NCBI RefSeq assembly: GCF_014645895.1
Contig: NZ_BMMP01000001.1
Coordinates: 347,624-411,623, forward strand
Length of the DNA: 64,000 nucleotides
Direction of reading: 5' to 3'
From: Streptomyces daqingensis
GTDB taxonomy: Bacteria > Actinomycetota > Actinomycetes > Streptomycetales > Streptomycetaceae
Shown: positions 8,850-16,882 of the stretch, piece by piece
Layout of the letters: each line of letters starts with the position of its first letter
Numbering within the stretch: the first letter of the stretch is position 1
Program-made: the position numbers and the translations under genes
The notes under the pieces: generated by a model
Seen by the model: only the letters and a program-made list of their open reading frames with translations
What the model was told of the DNA's origin: nothing
Database searches by the model: none

Positions 8850-9141
8850 GGGCCACCGCCTCCGAATCCTCGATGTTCCGCCGTGGACCGTCCAGGATGT
8901 CCAGTGCTGCGACGCCGCTCGGCACCGCCATGACCAGCACTCGGACCAGTCCAACACGGCACCGGGACGCGTCGCGGACCGCCACGCCGCCCCACTGCCC
9001 GCCGCCGGGCGGGACGGCGGGAGAGGGACGACGCCGGCTTCCCGTCCGGCGGCAGGCGCTGCGCGCGTGGCGGGGCGGAACGTCCGGACGGAGGGCGGCG
9101 CGGCACCGCCTCACTGGTCCTGCCGTCGAGCCGTTACGCCG

Positions 9142-9558
9142 TTACGCCGTCCACCGTCTGACCGGGATACCGGCTTCGGCGGCGAGGGCGGCGCACGCGT
9201 TCGCGTCGTGGGAGTTGTGCGGCTTGGGGCGGCGGCACCTGACGGAGGCGCAGGGACCGACGAAGACCAGGCACAGATCGGCCCCGGCGCTGACCATGCG
9301 CTGGTCGCGTACGTGTTCGGCATCGTGGCCGAACGTCTCCCGGTCGGCCGTGTGGGCCTCGACGGGGACGTCGTTGGCGGCACACCAGCCGGCCGCCTGC
9401 GCGTCCGGGCCCTCAGGGCGGGCGCCGTGGACGACGACGATGCCGCCTGCCCCGTCCCGGAGTGCGTCGTCCCGGGCTTCGAGGAGGGCGCCGGCGACCC
9501 GCTCCTCGTCGTCCCACGTCCGGGACCCGGTGACGAGTACGCGCCAAAGGTCGCTCAT
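9142..9558 (-). CDS. DUF2493 / SLOG-superfamily protein
   Basis: A 138-residue protein that opens with WRVLVTGSRTWDDEE, the hallmark of DUF2493 (YspA/cpYpsA-related SLOG fold). It continues with IVVVHGARPEGPDAQAAGW and ADLCLVFVGP, matching the Rossmann-like strands and the ligand-contacting G-S-R and H-G-x-x-P-G-A-D-like positions of that family. SLOG proteins bind nucleotide-derived ligands, and some act in stress or phage-related pathways. A role cannot be given for this single-domain version. The ATG at 9558 has a GAGGAG site upstream. No neighbour points to a pathway. Confidence 0.85.
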   Translation of the reverse strand: MSDLWRVLVTGSRTWDDEERVAGALLEARDDALRDGAGGIVVVHGARPEGPDAQAAGWCAANDVPVEAHTADRETFGHDAEHVRDQRMVSAGADLCLVFVGPCASVRCRRPKPHNSHDANACAALAAEAGIPVRRWTA

Positions 9559-9886
9559 GCTGCGGTCTCTCCTCGCGGGGTCGGGGCGGGTCCGTCGATT
9601 GTGACGGACGCGCAGCAGCCGCAGGCCGGTTCACGGCGGCGGGCCGGCAGGCGTAAGCCCGCGGACCGTCACCCGGTCACCGGCGCGGGGTACCACCTGT
9701 TACGTAGGGACGGCCGCTCACCGGGTCCGGTGCGGGCGCTCGCCAACGCCCGCCCGCTCGCCCGGAGATGGGCGAGGGCAGTCGCGAGCAGCGCGGTACC
9801 GGCCGCCGGGAGCAGCCCGTCTTGCGTCAACACGCCGGCTCCGGCACCGACTTCGAGGCGAGCCCGCGCGTCCCGCAGCTCGGACG
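9559..9886. other. 328-base interval, no secure gene
   Basis: The interval carries the upstream region of the DUF2493 gene and a low-confidence minus-strand ORF (9669-9905). No hairpin or repeat stood out. Confidence 0.4.
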
Positions 9887-9905
9887 CTACGCCCGACGCA
9901 CCCAC
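9669..9905 (-). CDS. Hypothetical small protein, doubtful
   Basis: This 78-codon frame begins at a GTG that overlaps the last codons of the GNAT gene upstream on the same strand. It is rich in Ala, Leu and Arg (for example LPAAGTALLATALAHLRASG) and ends RNRWYPAPVTG. It would be the distal gene of a two-gene unit, with the start sitting inside the upstream stop region as in coupled genes. I recognise no family, there is no separate ribosome site, and GC-rich DNA often leaves such frames open by chance. Confidence 0.22.
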   Translation of the reverse strand: MGASGVASELRDARARLEVGAGAGVLTQDGLLPAAGTALLATALAHLRASGRALASARTGPGERPSLRNRWYPAPVTG

Positions 9906-10447
9906 TGGGCCCGGGTGAGGGCGTACTCGACATCGCCGTGCTCGGAGCCCTCGATGGCCTCCGGCCAGTCACCGGTGAAGCTCCGCAGGAACGACAGGCC
10001 CGACTTCTCCATGACGCGCCGGGAACCGGCGTTGACCGCCATGGTGTTCGCGGTGACCCGCACCACGCCGAGCTCCTCGAATCCCTTGCGGATGAGGGCC
10101 CTTGAGCCCTCCGTGGCGTAACCGCGGCCCCATGCGCTCCTGTTGAGCCGGTATCCGAGCTCGACCACGGAGGCGTCGCGCTCGTCCAGGGGCCTGAACT
10201 CGAACCAGCCGAGGAAGACGCGGCTGCCCTTCTCCTCGGCCGCCCAGTAGCCCCGCGTGTCGATGCACGGGTACTCCCGCATCAGCTTCGGCAGGGTGCG
10301 CTCCCGGATGCTGTCGCGGTCGGCCGGCCTGCCGCCGTTGATGTAGCGCATGACGTCCGGGTCGCTGTGCAGCGCGAGCAGGTTGCCGGCGTCCGCGGCC
10401 GTGAACGGACGCAGCACGAGCCGTTCGGTCTCCAGGAAGGCTTCCAC
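9887..10447 (-). CDS. GNAT-family N-acetyltransferase (RimJ/RimL type)
   Basis: A 186-residue protein with the RimJ/RimL-type GNAT layout. The N-terminal ETERLVLRPFTAADAGNLLALHSDPDVMRYI is followed by the core strand ASVVELGYRLNRSAWGRGYATEG. That stretch includes the acetyl-CoA pyrophosphate loop, here R-S-A-W-G-R-G-Y-A. The C-terminal section VTANTMAVNAGSRRVMEKSGL is also standard. It probably acetylates an amino group on a small molecule, peptide or protein N-terminus, using acetyl-CoA. The GTG at 10447 was chosen because similarity begins there; the open frame continues upstream without family sequence. It is divergent from the hydrolase at 10602. Confidence 0.88.
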   Translation of the reverse strand: MEAFLETERLVLRPFTAADAGNLLALHSDPDVMRYINGGRPADRDSIRERTLPKLMREYPCIDTRGYWAAEEKGSRVFLGWFEFRPLDERDASVVELGYRLNRSAWGRGYATEGSRALIRKGFEELGVVRVTANTMAVNAGSRRVMEKSGLSFLRSFTGDWPEAIEGSEHGDVEYALTRAQWVRRA

Positions 10448-10601
10448 GGCGCCATCGTCACCGCCGGATACCCGGGCCCGCCACCGCATTTCGCGGCGAC
10501 TGTACGGCCCGCCCGCGCCCGCTACGAGAAGTCCGCGCCTCCGTCCTGAGCGTGGGCCGGGAACGCGATGAGTTCTCCGCGCCGTGTGAGTCGGCATCCG
10601 T

Positions 10602-11471
10602 ATGAACACCGAGAAGCTCGAGACACCCGGGGCGGACCTCGTCTACGACGTGCGCGGCCCGCTTCCGCCCGACGGCGGCCGACCGCCGCTGATGATGATC
10701 GGCCAGCCGATGGACGCCTCCGGCTTCGCGGCGCTGGCCCCGCACTTCCCCGACCGCACCGTCGTCACCTACGACCCCCGCGGCCTCGGCCGGAGCACCC
10801 GCAAGGACGGCCGCTCCGACCACGAGCCGCTGACACAGGCCGGCGACGTGCACGCCCTCATCTCGGCGCTCGGCGCGGGCCCCGTCGAGATGTTCGCGAG
10901 CAGCGGCGGCGCCGTGACCGCTCTCGCCCTCGTCACCGAGTACCCCGGCGACGTGACCGTCCTGGTGGCGCACGAGCCCCCGCTGCTCACGGTGCTCCCC
11001 GACGCCCCGGCGGCCGAGCGGGCCCGCGCAGAGGTGCGGGACGCCTACGAGAGCAAGGGCTGGGGCGCGGGGATGGCCGCCTTCGTCGCGATGACGTGCT
11101 GGCAGGGCGAGTTCACCGGCGACTACTTCGCCCGGCCCGCCCCGGATCCCGCGTCGACGGGCCTGCCCACCGGCGACGACGGCTCCCGTGACGACCCGCT
11201 GCTCTCCGACAGGTCCTGGGCCGTCAGCGGCTACCGGCCGGACGTCCAGGCGCTCAGGTCGTCGGCGACCCGGATCGTGATCGCGGTGGGGGAGGAGTCG
11301 AGGGCAACGCTCACCGGACGCACCTCCGAGGCCACGGCCGAGCTGCTCGGCCGGCGGGCGGCCGTCTTCCCCAGCCACCACGGGGGCTTCCTCGGCCCCG
11401 AGTCCGGCTACCCGGGCCGGCCGGAGGACTTCGCAGGCCGTCTGCGCGCGGTCCTCGACGACGCCGGCTGA
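10602..11471 (+). CDS. Alpha/beta hydrolase
   Basis: This 289-residue alpha/beta-hydrolase-fold protein has the strand VVTYDPRGLGRST, the nucleophile elbow FASSGGAVTALALV (Ser in S-S-G-G) and the conserved HEPPL after it. A late FPSHHGGFLGP supplies the catalytic His. There is no signal peptide, so it should act in the cytoplasm. Related actinobacterial proteins are annotated only as hydrolases, and the substrate is not predictable. The gene starts at ATG 10602 and stands alone, facing away from the GNAT gene. Confidence 0.87.
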   Translation: MNTEKLETPGADLVYDVRGPLPPDGGRPPLMMIGQPMDASGFAALAPHFPDRTVVTYDPRGLGRSTRKDGRSDHEPLTQAGDVHALISALGAGPVEMFASSGGAVTALALVTEYPGDVTVLVAHEPPLLTVLPDAPAAERARAEVRDAYESKGWGAGMAAFVAMTCWQGEFTGDYFARPAPDPASTGLPTGDDGSRDDPLLSDRSWAVSGYRPDVQALRSSATRIVIAVGEESRATLTGRTSEATAELLGRRAAVFPSHHGGFLGPESGYPGRPEDFAGRLRAVLDDAG

Positions 11472-11713
11472 GCGGCGTCACGCGGTGGGCGGCCGCCCGT
11501 CCCGTCAGACGGCGCACCGGTCCGAGCCGTCCCACCCGTCCCAGCCGAACGCCCGTGGCGCCAGCGGGCGCCCTCGAACTCCTCGCGCACCGCGACCCCC
11601 TACGCCCACACCGCGCCGATGCAGGGGTGGTACGCGTCGTGGAAGCCCGCGGACGTGAAGGAGGCTCACGGCACGGCACGGCACGGCACGGCGACGGCGC
11701 GCGGCGCCGGCAG

Positions 11714-12508
11714 TCACGGGATGAGAGTCGGTGCGACGCCGCCGTCGACGCGCAGGGCCGCCCCCGTGGTGGCGGACGCCTGCTCGGAGGCGGCGTAGAG
11801 GACCAGGGCGGCGACCTCGTGCGGACGGATCAGCCGGCCCAGCAGCGAGGTCGGGCGCTCCTGTTCGATGAACGCGCGCTCGGCCTCGGCGAACGAAGTG
11901 CCCGGTCCGACGCGGTCGTTGATGAACTCCTCGACGCCGGGAGTCAGCGTCGGTCCCGGGAGGACGGAGTTGACCGTGACGCCGGTGCCCGCGACCTCCT
12001 GGGCCATGCCGCGCGAGAGGGCGAGCTGGGCCGTCTTCGTCATGCCGTAGTGGACCATCTCCGTGGGCGTCATGACGGCGGACTCACTGCTGATGAACAG
12101 CACACGCCCCCAGCCGCGGCCGGCCATGCGGGGAGTGTGATGGCGTGCCAGCCGGACGCCGCTGAGGACGTTGACGTCGAAGAAGCGCTGCCACTCCGCG
12201 TCGGGGATCTCGAAGACCGGTGCGGCCGAGAAGATGCCGGTGTTGTTCACAAGGACGTCGCAGTCCGGCACCGCCTCGATCAGCCGCCGGGTGCCCTCGG
12301 CCGTGGACACGTCCGCCGCGACGGGGCGCACCGCGTCCGAGCCCGCCTCCGCGGCGACCGCGCGGGCGGCTTCCGCGGTGCGCTCCTCGTCGCGTCCGTT
12401 GACCACGACGTCGGCCCCGGCGGCGGCCAGCGCGACCGCTATGGCCCTCCCGATGCCGGCGGTGGATCCGGTGACGACGGCGGTCCTGCCGGAGAGGTCG
12501 ATCTGCAT
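11714..12508 (-). CDS. SDR-family NAD(P)-dependent oxidoreductase
   Basis: A 264-residue classical short-chain dehydrogenase/reductase. The cofactor loop is TGSTAGIGRAI (residues 14-24), followed by the acidic and basic cofactor region VVNGRDEE, and NNTG near residue 90 in place of NNAG. The catalytic Ser lies in FISSES, and the Tyr-x-x-x-Lys motif appears as YGMTK. The C-terminal LRVDGG is typical of FabG-like members. It starts at ATG 12508. The upstream region (12509-12795) is unusually AT-rich near 12610-12640 and may hold its promoter and an operator. The substrate is unknown. Confidence 0.9.
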   Translation of the reverse strand: MQIDLSGRTAVVTGSTAGIGRAIAVALAAAGADVVVNGRDEERTAEAARAVAAEAGSDAVRPVAADVSTAEGTRRLIEAVPDCDVLVNNTGIFSAAPVFEIPDAEWQRFFDVNVLSGVRLARHHTPRMAGRGWGRVLFISSESAVMTPTEMVHYGMTKTAQLALSRGMAQEVAGTGVTVNSVLPGPTLTPGVEEFINDRVGPGTSFAEAERAFIEQERPTSLLGRLIRPHEVAALVLYAASEQASATTGAALRVDGGVAPTLIP

Positions 12509-12599
12509 GAGGGCCTTCCTTCACGGCGTCCGGCGCGAGCGGCGGACGCGGGTCGGTGCGGTGGCTTCTGAGTCGCAGAAGGGGACGGTCCGGACCGTA

Positions 12600-12645
12600 C
12601 TTGCGTGCGCATGTAATTGCAAACGCGCTATATATTTGCGCGCGG
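12600..12645. promoter_or_regulatory. AT-rich island with GCAAA-N11-TTTGC inverted repeat
   Basis: Against a background of over 70 percent GC, this short stretch contains TATATATTTGC and TAATTGCAAA. GCAAA at 12619-12623 and TTTGC at 12635-12639 form an inverted repeat. It lies about 100 bases upstream of the SDR gene and 150 upstream of the SnoaL-like gene, so it may be a promoter or operator for either. The assignment is inference. Confidence 0.35.
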
Positions 12646-12795
12646 GCTAGCTGCGTCAGGTGGTGAGAATGGGCCATGACTTGACCTGACCGGCCGCCTG
12701 CCCTGACGGGTGTCCTGACCGGTTGCCCTGACGGGTCGTCCACACGGACCGGCCGTCCGTCCGCACGCCCGCTGCCGTCGGTGTACGGTCCGGGG

Positions 12796-13212
12796 ATGAC
12801 CGAGGCGGACGGCGCGGCCGCGCAGCAGCGAGATCCGGGAGCCGGGGCTGCCCGTGAGCAGCTCACCGCCGTCGCGGCGGACTGGGCGGCGGCGATCGTC
12901 TCCGACGACCCCGAACGCATCGCCGAGTTCATGGCCGACGAGTGGGTGATGGTCTCCGAGACGGGCGTCTCACCGAGAGCCCAGTTCCTCTCGTACGTCG
13001 AGTCGGGCGATCTGACGCACTCCGCCATGGAGCTCACCGGCCGCCCGAGGATTCAGGTGTACGGCGAGACCGCGCTCTTCACCGGACGGGTGACGAACAC
13101 GGCTCACTACCAGGGCCGTCGTTTCGAGGCCGACGAGTGGACCACCGACGTCTTCGTACGGCGGGGCGGCCGCTGGCTGTGCGTCCTGAGCCAGGTCACC
13201 GCGGCACGCTGA
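12796..13212 (+). CDS. SnoaL-like / DUF4440 NTF2-fold protein
   Basis: A 138-residue protein with the NTF2-like fold pattern. It opens with the helix AAIVSDDPERIAEFMADEWVMVSETG, continues PRAQFLSYVESGDL, then has strands IQVYGETALFTGRVTNTAHYQGRRF and TTDVFVRRGGRWLCVLSQVTAA. That is the usual DUF4440/SnoaL_3 arrangement of a pocket of unknown ligand. The ATG at 12796 was chosen; an in-frame GTG at 12781 would add five residues. It converges with the E1-type gene, separated by a strong hairpin. The function is unknown. Confidence 0.82.
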   Translation: MTEADGAAAQQRDPGAGAAREQLTAVAADWAAAIVSDDPERIAEFMADEWVMVSETGVSPRAQFLSYVESGDLTHSAMELTGRPRIQVYGETALFTGRVTNTAHYQGRRFEADEWTTDVFVRRGGRWLCVLSQVTAAR

Positions 13213-13221
13213 CACCGCAGG

Positions 13222-13253
13222 GCCGGCAGGCCCGCGCTGCACGGGCCGCCGGC
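13222..13253. terminator. Bidirectional hairpin terminator
   Basis: GCCGGC-A-GGCCCG pairs with CGGGCC-GCCGGC around a 7-base loop, giving a 12-bp stem with one bulged A. It sits between two convergent genes. There is no long U-tract, as is usual in streptomycetes. Confidence 0.6.
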
Positions 13254-13311
13254 TCGCACGCGCCCTCCCGCCGTATCGCGCGGGCGTCCCGGCGAGGCGG
13301 CGCCCGGCCGG

Positions 13312-15672
13312 TCAGTCCGTCAGGTCCAGGGCGGCACCGACGATCCCGTCGGCGTCGATGCCGTGGTGGCGGTGGACGTCGGTGAGGGTGCCGCTCTGGC
13401 CGAACCCGGTCACTCCCAGGGTGCGGCTGGGCACCTGGTTGATCCCGGCCAGGAACGCCAGCGTGTGGGGATGCCCGTCGAGGACGGTGACCATGGGCCT
13501 GGCGCGCTCGGGCGGGAAGATCTGTCCGAGGATCCAGTCGGAGCCCTCCTCCAGCCCCTGCCGTGCGCGCACCGCCCGGAAGAGGAGGTCCGCGCTGGTG
13601 ACGGACACGACGTCGGCGCCCACACCGAGTTCGGCGAGCCGGTCCGCGGCGGCGAGTGCTTCCGGCACCATCGCGCCGGCCGCGGCGATGGTCAGCGACG
13701 GGTCGGCATGCCGGCGCAGCATGTAGCCGCCCGCGACGGTCTGCCTGCGGCGGCGCTCCCTCGCGGCGGGGTCGGCCGGCACCCCGGCCAGCGACTGGTC
13801 CACCGAACGGGTCGACAGCCGCAGGTACGTCGACCCGCCGTCGGGCTTCCCGAGGCGGGAGAGCCCCGCGAGGAGGCACCACTCCAGGTCGAGGGCGAAG
13901 GCCGGTTCGTAGGCGGTGCAGCCCGGCTGCTCCAGGCCGATCGAGGGGGTGATGACCGACTGGTGGGCGCCGCCCTCCGGCGCGAGGCTGACGCCGGACG
14001 GCGTGCCCACGAGGATGGACTGGCCGCCCGCGTACATCCCGAAGGACCACGGCTCCAGCGCGCGCCCCACGAACGGGTCGTAGACCACGCCGATCGGCAT
14101 CAGCGGCCTGCCCCACCTGCTCCACGTGGCGCCGAGCTCGCCCAGAAGGCCCACCAGGTTGGTCTCCGCGATGCCCAGTTCGATGTGCTGCCCGCCCGGC
14201 TGCTCCCGCCAGTGCAGGATCGTCTCGGCGTCGTCGGCGAACCAGTCCCGGCGCTCGGTGGGGGACCAGGTGCCGACCTTGTTGAGCCAGCCTCCGAGGT
14301 TGGTCGTCGAGGCGACGTCCGGGCTGACGGTCACCACGTGCCGCGCCGTCCCGGGGGCCTGCCGCGTCAGGTCCAGCAGGGCCCGGCCGAGGGCCTGCTG
14401 GGTCGAGCCGCTGCCCGTGGGGGTGCGCTTGAAATCCGTGGGGACCGCGGGCGGAGGCTGCAGCGGAGCCGGGTCGCGCCGGAGGCGCGCGGCCGTGCGT
14501 TCACACAAGCCGGCCTCGGGACTGCCCTGCGGGAACCGCTCCCAGGGGCGTTCCGGATCGGCGCCGACGTTCCGTGCGAGCTCCGTCATCTGATCGCCGG
14601 TCAGCAGGGCCGAGTGGTTCTGCGGGTGGCCGGCCGTCGCGAGGCCGTGGCCCTTGACGGTGTAGGCGAACACGACCGTGGGACGGGTGTCGTCGATGGC
14701 CGCGTACGCGTCCGTCAGCGCGCCCAGGTCGTGGCCTCCGAGGTTGCGGATGACGGCGTCGACGGAGGCGTCGTCCAGCCCTTCGAGCAGTGCGGCGATC
14801 TTGTCGCTGCCGGGGCCCGACCCCGGGAGCCTCTCGCGCAGTTGCGTCGCCGAGCAGCGCAGCAGCCGCTGGTACTCGGGGTTGGTCATCTCGTCGATAC
14901 GCGCGCGCAGTGCGTCGCCGCCGGGTTCGGCGAACAGCTTCTCCAGAAGGCGGCCGTACTTGACCGTGATGACCTGCCAGCCGGCAGCGGCGAACATGCC
15001 CTGGAGCCGCGTGGCCGAGATGTTGGGAACGACCCTGTCCAGGGACTGCCGGTTGAAGTCGACGATCCAGACGACCTCGCCGAGTTCGGCCACGCCGGGA
15101 TCGAGGATCGCCTCCCAGCAGGCGCCCTCGTCGAGTTCGGCGTCACCGATCAGGGAGTACTGGCGTCCCGAACCGCCGTCCTGGAAGCGGGCGTTGACGT
15201 ACCGGCGGGCGACTGCCCCCCAGATGGGTGCCGTCGCGCCGATGCCCACCGAGCCGGTGGAGTAGTCGACGGGGTCCGGGTCCTTCTCGCGGCTCGGGTA
15301 GCTCTGCAGGCCGCCGAAGCTGCGCAGCGTCGTCAGGTAGGACTCGTCCAGCTCGCCCAGGAGGTAGTTCACGGCGTGCAGCACGGGCGAAGCGTGCGGC
15401 TTGACGGACACGCGGTCCTCGGGGCCCAGTTCGTGGAACCAGAGCGACGTCATGATCGACGTCATGGAGGCGCTGGACGCCTGGTGGCCGCCGACCTTCA
15501 GGCCCGTCGGGTTCGGGCGGACGCGGTTGGCGTGGTCGATGATCGCCGTGGACAGCCACAGGACCCGCTGCTCGACGGCCCGCAGCACGTCGAGGTCCCT
15601 CTCGGCGGGCCCCGCCGCCACCGAGCCGGGCCGGTCCGCTGCAGCCTGGGTTTCCGTGGTCATGGCGTCCAT
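13312..15672 (-). CDS. Homodimeric-type 2-oxoacid dehydrogenase E1 / transketolase-like protein
   Basis: A 786-residue thiamine-diphosphate enzyme. The N-terminal part resembles AceE-type pyruvate dehydrogenase E1: GGHQASSASM, then the ThDP/Mg motif GDAELDEG...DFNRQSLD and later VKGHGLATAGHPQNHS. The middle pyrimidine-binding domain contains QHIELGIAETNLVGLLGELG, whose Glu activates ThDP, and APEGGAHQS. It is shorter than AceE (about 890 residues) and has no lipoyl domain. No E2 or E3 gene is nearby. A divergent Lrp-type regulator follows, an arrangement known for mdeB (a 2-oxobutyrate dehydrogenase E1) with mdeR in Pseudomonas. A 2-oxobutyrate or other 2-oxoacid substrate is therefore a reasonable inference. 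The start is ATG 15672, with ATG 15663 as an alternative. Confidence 0.85.
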   Translation of the reverse strand: MDAMTTETQAAADRPGSVAAGPAERDLDVLRAVEQRVLWLSTAIIDHANRVRPNPTGLKVGGHQASSASMTSIMTSLWFHELGPEDRVSVKPHASPVLHAVNYLLGELDESYLTTLRSFGGLQSYPSREKDPDPVDYSTGSVGIGATAPIWGAVARRYVNARFQDGGSGRQYSLIGDAELDEGACWEAILDPGVAELGEVVWIVDFNRQSLDRVVPNISATRLQGMFAAAGWQVITVKYGRLLEKLFAEPGGDALRARIDEMTNPEYQRLLRCSATQLRERLPGSGPGSDKIAALLEGLDDASVDAVIRNLGGHDLGALTDAYAAIDDTRPTVVFAYTVKGHGLATAGHPQNHSALLTGDQMTELARNVGADPERPWERFPQGSPEAGLCERTAARLRRDPAPLQPPPAVPTDFKRTPTGSGSTQQALGRALLDLTRQAPGTARHVVTVSPDVASTTNLGGWLNKVGTWSPTERRDWFADDAETILHWREQPGGQHIELGIAETNLVGLLGELGATWSRWGRPLMPIGVVYDPFVGRALEPWSFGMYAGGQSILVGTPSGVSLAPEGGAHQSVITPSIGLEQPGCTAYEPAFALDLEWCLLAGLSRLGKPDGGSTYLRLSTRSVDQSLAGVPADPAARERRRRQTVAGGYMLRRHADPSLTIAAAGAMVPEALAAADRLAELGVGADVVSVTSADLLFRAVRARQGLEEGSDWILGQIFPPERARPMVTVLDGHPHTLAFLAGINQVPSRTLGVTGFGQSGTLTDVHRHHGIDADGIVGAALDLTD

Positions 15673-15721
15673 CCGAAGCAGAGAAGTCAGCAGATTGCAT
15701 CTGAATGACAGCAGGACGATG

Positions 15722-15745
15722 ATGACCGCACAAGTTGTGTGTCAT
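15722..15745. promoter_or_regulatory. Palindromic operator between E1-type gene and Lrp regulator
   Basis: The sequence is an imperfect inverted repeat with arms ATGACCGCACAA and TTGTGTGTCAT about a central G; its core, CACAAGTTGTG, is a perfect 11-base palindrome. It lies 50 bases from one start and 56 from the other in the shared divergent promoter region. The likely ligand-dependent binder is the Lrp protein encoded at 15801, which is inference from position. Confidence 0.55.
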
Positions 15746-15800
15746 CCACTGAGCAATATGCCCAGTCAAACCACCCCCCGATACGGCGAGGTTGAGCAGA

Positions 15801-16295
15801 GTGACAGGCGAGGAGCCCCTCGACGGCGTCGACGCACGGCTGCTGCTCGCCCTCGCGGACGAGCCGCGCGCACCGGTGATGGCGCTCGCCCAGCGGCTCG
15901 GCCTGTCCCGCAACACCGTCCAGGCACGGCTGGCGAAGCTGGACCGCAGGGGGGTGCTGCACTCGTTCGAGCGCCGCATCGATCCGGCGGCGCTGGGCTA
16001 CCCCATGTCGGCGGTCATCACCACACGGGTGACGCAGCGGCGGCTGGAGGAGGTGGCGGACGTGCTGAGGGAGATTCCCGAGGTGGTGGAGGTCGACGGC
16101 CTCAGCGGCGAGACCGACGTGCTGGTGCGCGTGGTGGCCGTCGACGCCGACGATCTGTACCGCATCGCCGGGCAGGTCCTCGCCAGCCCGGGCGTGGAGC
16201 GTACGAGCACCGCCCTCGTCATGCAGAAGCTGGTCGGGCACCGCCTCGCCCCGCTGCTCCGGCGGGCCGCGGGCGAGTCGCCGGAAGGCGAGTGA
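15801..16295 (+). CDS. Lrp/AsnC-family transcriptional regulator
   Basis: A 164-residue regulator. The N-terminal winged helix (residues about 8-60; LDGVDARLLLALADEP, then LAQRLGLSRNTVQARLAKLDRRGVL) is followed by an AsnC ligand-binding RAM domain (about 65-150; VDGLSGETDVLVRVVAVDADDLYRIAGQVLASPGVERTST). It diverges from the 2-oxoacid dehydrogenase E1-like gene and probably controls it in response to an amino acid or 2-oxoacid. GTG 15801 follows GAGG at 9 bases; a TTG at 15792 is possible but less likely. Confidence 0.9.
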   Translation: MTGEEPLDGVDARLLLALADEPRAPVMALAQRLGLSRNTVQARLAKLDRRGVLHSFERRIDPAALGYPMSAVITTRVTQRRLEEVADVLREIPEVVEVDGLSGETDVLVRVVAVDADDLYRIAGQVLASPGVERTSTALVMQKLVGHRLAPLLRRAAGESPEGE

Positions 16296-16418
16296 CGGCA
16301 GCCCTCCCGCCGCGCCGCCCGCAGGCACCTACCGCCCCTGCCGCGCCCTCTCGGTGCGCGCTGCCGGACGCAGGCTGACGGCGCGGCGACCCGAGACCGA
16401 GGAGAGGAGCGGAAGCAC

Positions 16419-16726
16419 ATGAGCAGCACCACGGTCGTCAACCTCAAGGGGCACCTCGGCGACCCCGGCTACGAGGACGTGGTCTACGTCGGACGCCCCA
16501 TGCGCCGGGGCGGCCGGCACTTGGAGGGCTCCCCCCTGGCGTCCCCCTTCCGGCCCGGCCGGACGGCACCCGTGAGGAGGTGATCGAGCAGTACCGCGCG
16601 CACCTCCTCGGACGCCCCGGCCTCCTCGCTCTCCTGCCCGGACTGCGCGGGCGGCGGCTGGGGTGCTGGTGCGCCCCCCTGCCCTGCCACGCAGAGGTGA
16701 TCGCGGAACTCGCGGACGCCGGCTGA
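16419..16726 (+). pseudogene. DUF4326 gene broken by a one-base frameshift
   Basis: The frame opens at ATG 16419 after GGAGAGGAGCGGAAG and reads MSSTTVVNLKG, then YEDVVYVGRPM, up to SPFRPGR near 16556; it then hits TGA at 16581. The next frame continues the same family without a gap (DGTREEVIEQYRAHLL, then LRGRRLGCWCAPLPCHAEVIAELAD) to TGA 16724-16726. DUF4326 proteins normally read ...PFRPGRDGTREEV..., so exactly one base is missing near 16555-16562. Either the gene is a recent pseudogene or the base is a sequence error in a GC run. The family has a C-terminal Cys-rich WCAPxPCH motif; its function is unknown. Confidence 0.8.
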
Positions 16727-16882
16727 GCGGCCCGGCCGGGGGAGACGGGGGCGTGTACGGCACGCACCCGAGCGGCGCGTCAAACGCGGCGGTCGCGGAG
16801 CCCGCCCGGCCAACGACGTGCTCGCGCCGCCCGGTTGGGCCGACGCGGGGGTTGATCCGTCGTGATCACGTAGGGTCGGTGG

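Noticed and set aside
11560..11670. Possible protein fragment (YAHTAPMQGWYASWKPADVKEAH) on the plus strand
   Set aside because: It looks protein-like, but there is no start, no family match and only about 40 residues; it could be chance.
11667..11691. Five tandem CACGG units
   Set aside because: Too short and common in GC-rich spacers; no associated gene or structure.
12680..12735. Imperfect repeats of CCTGACSGG
   Set aside because: Only three to four imperfect copies, with no evident function; a degenerate spacer is the simplest reading.
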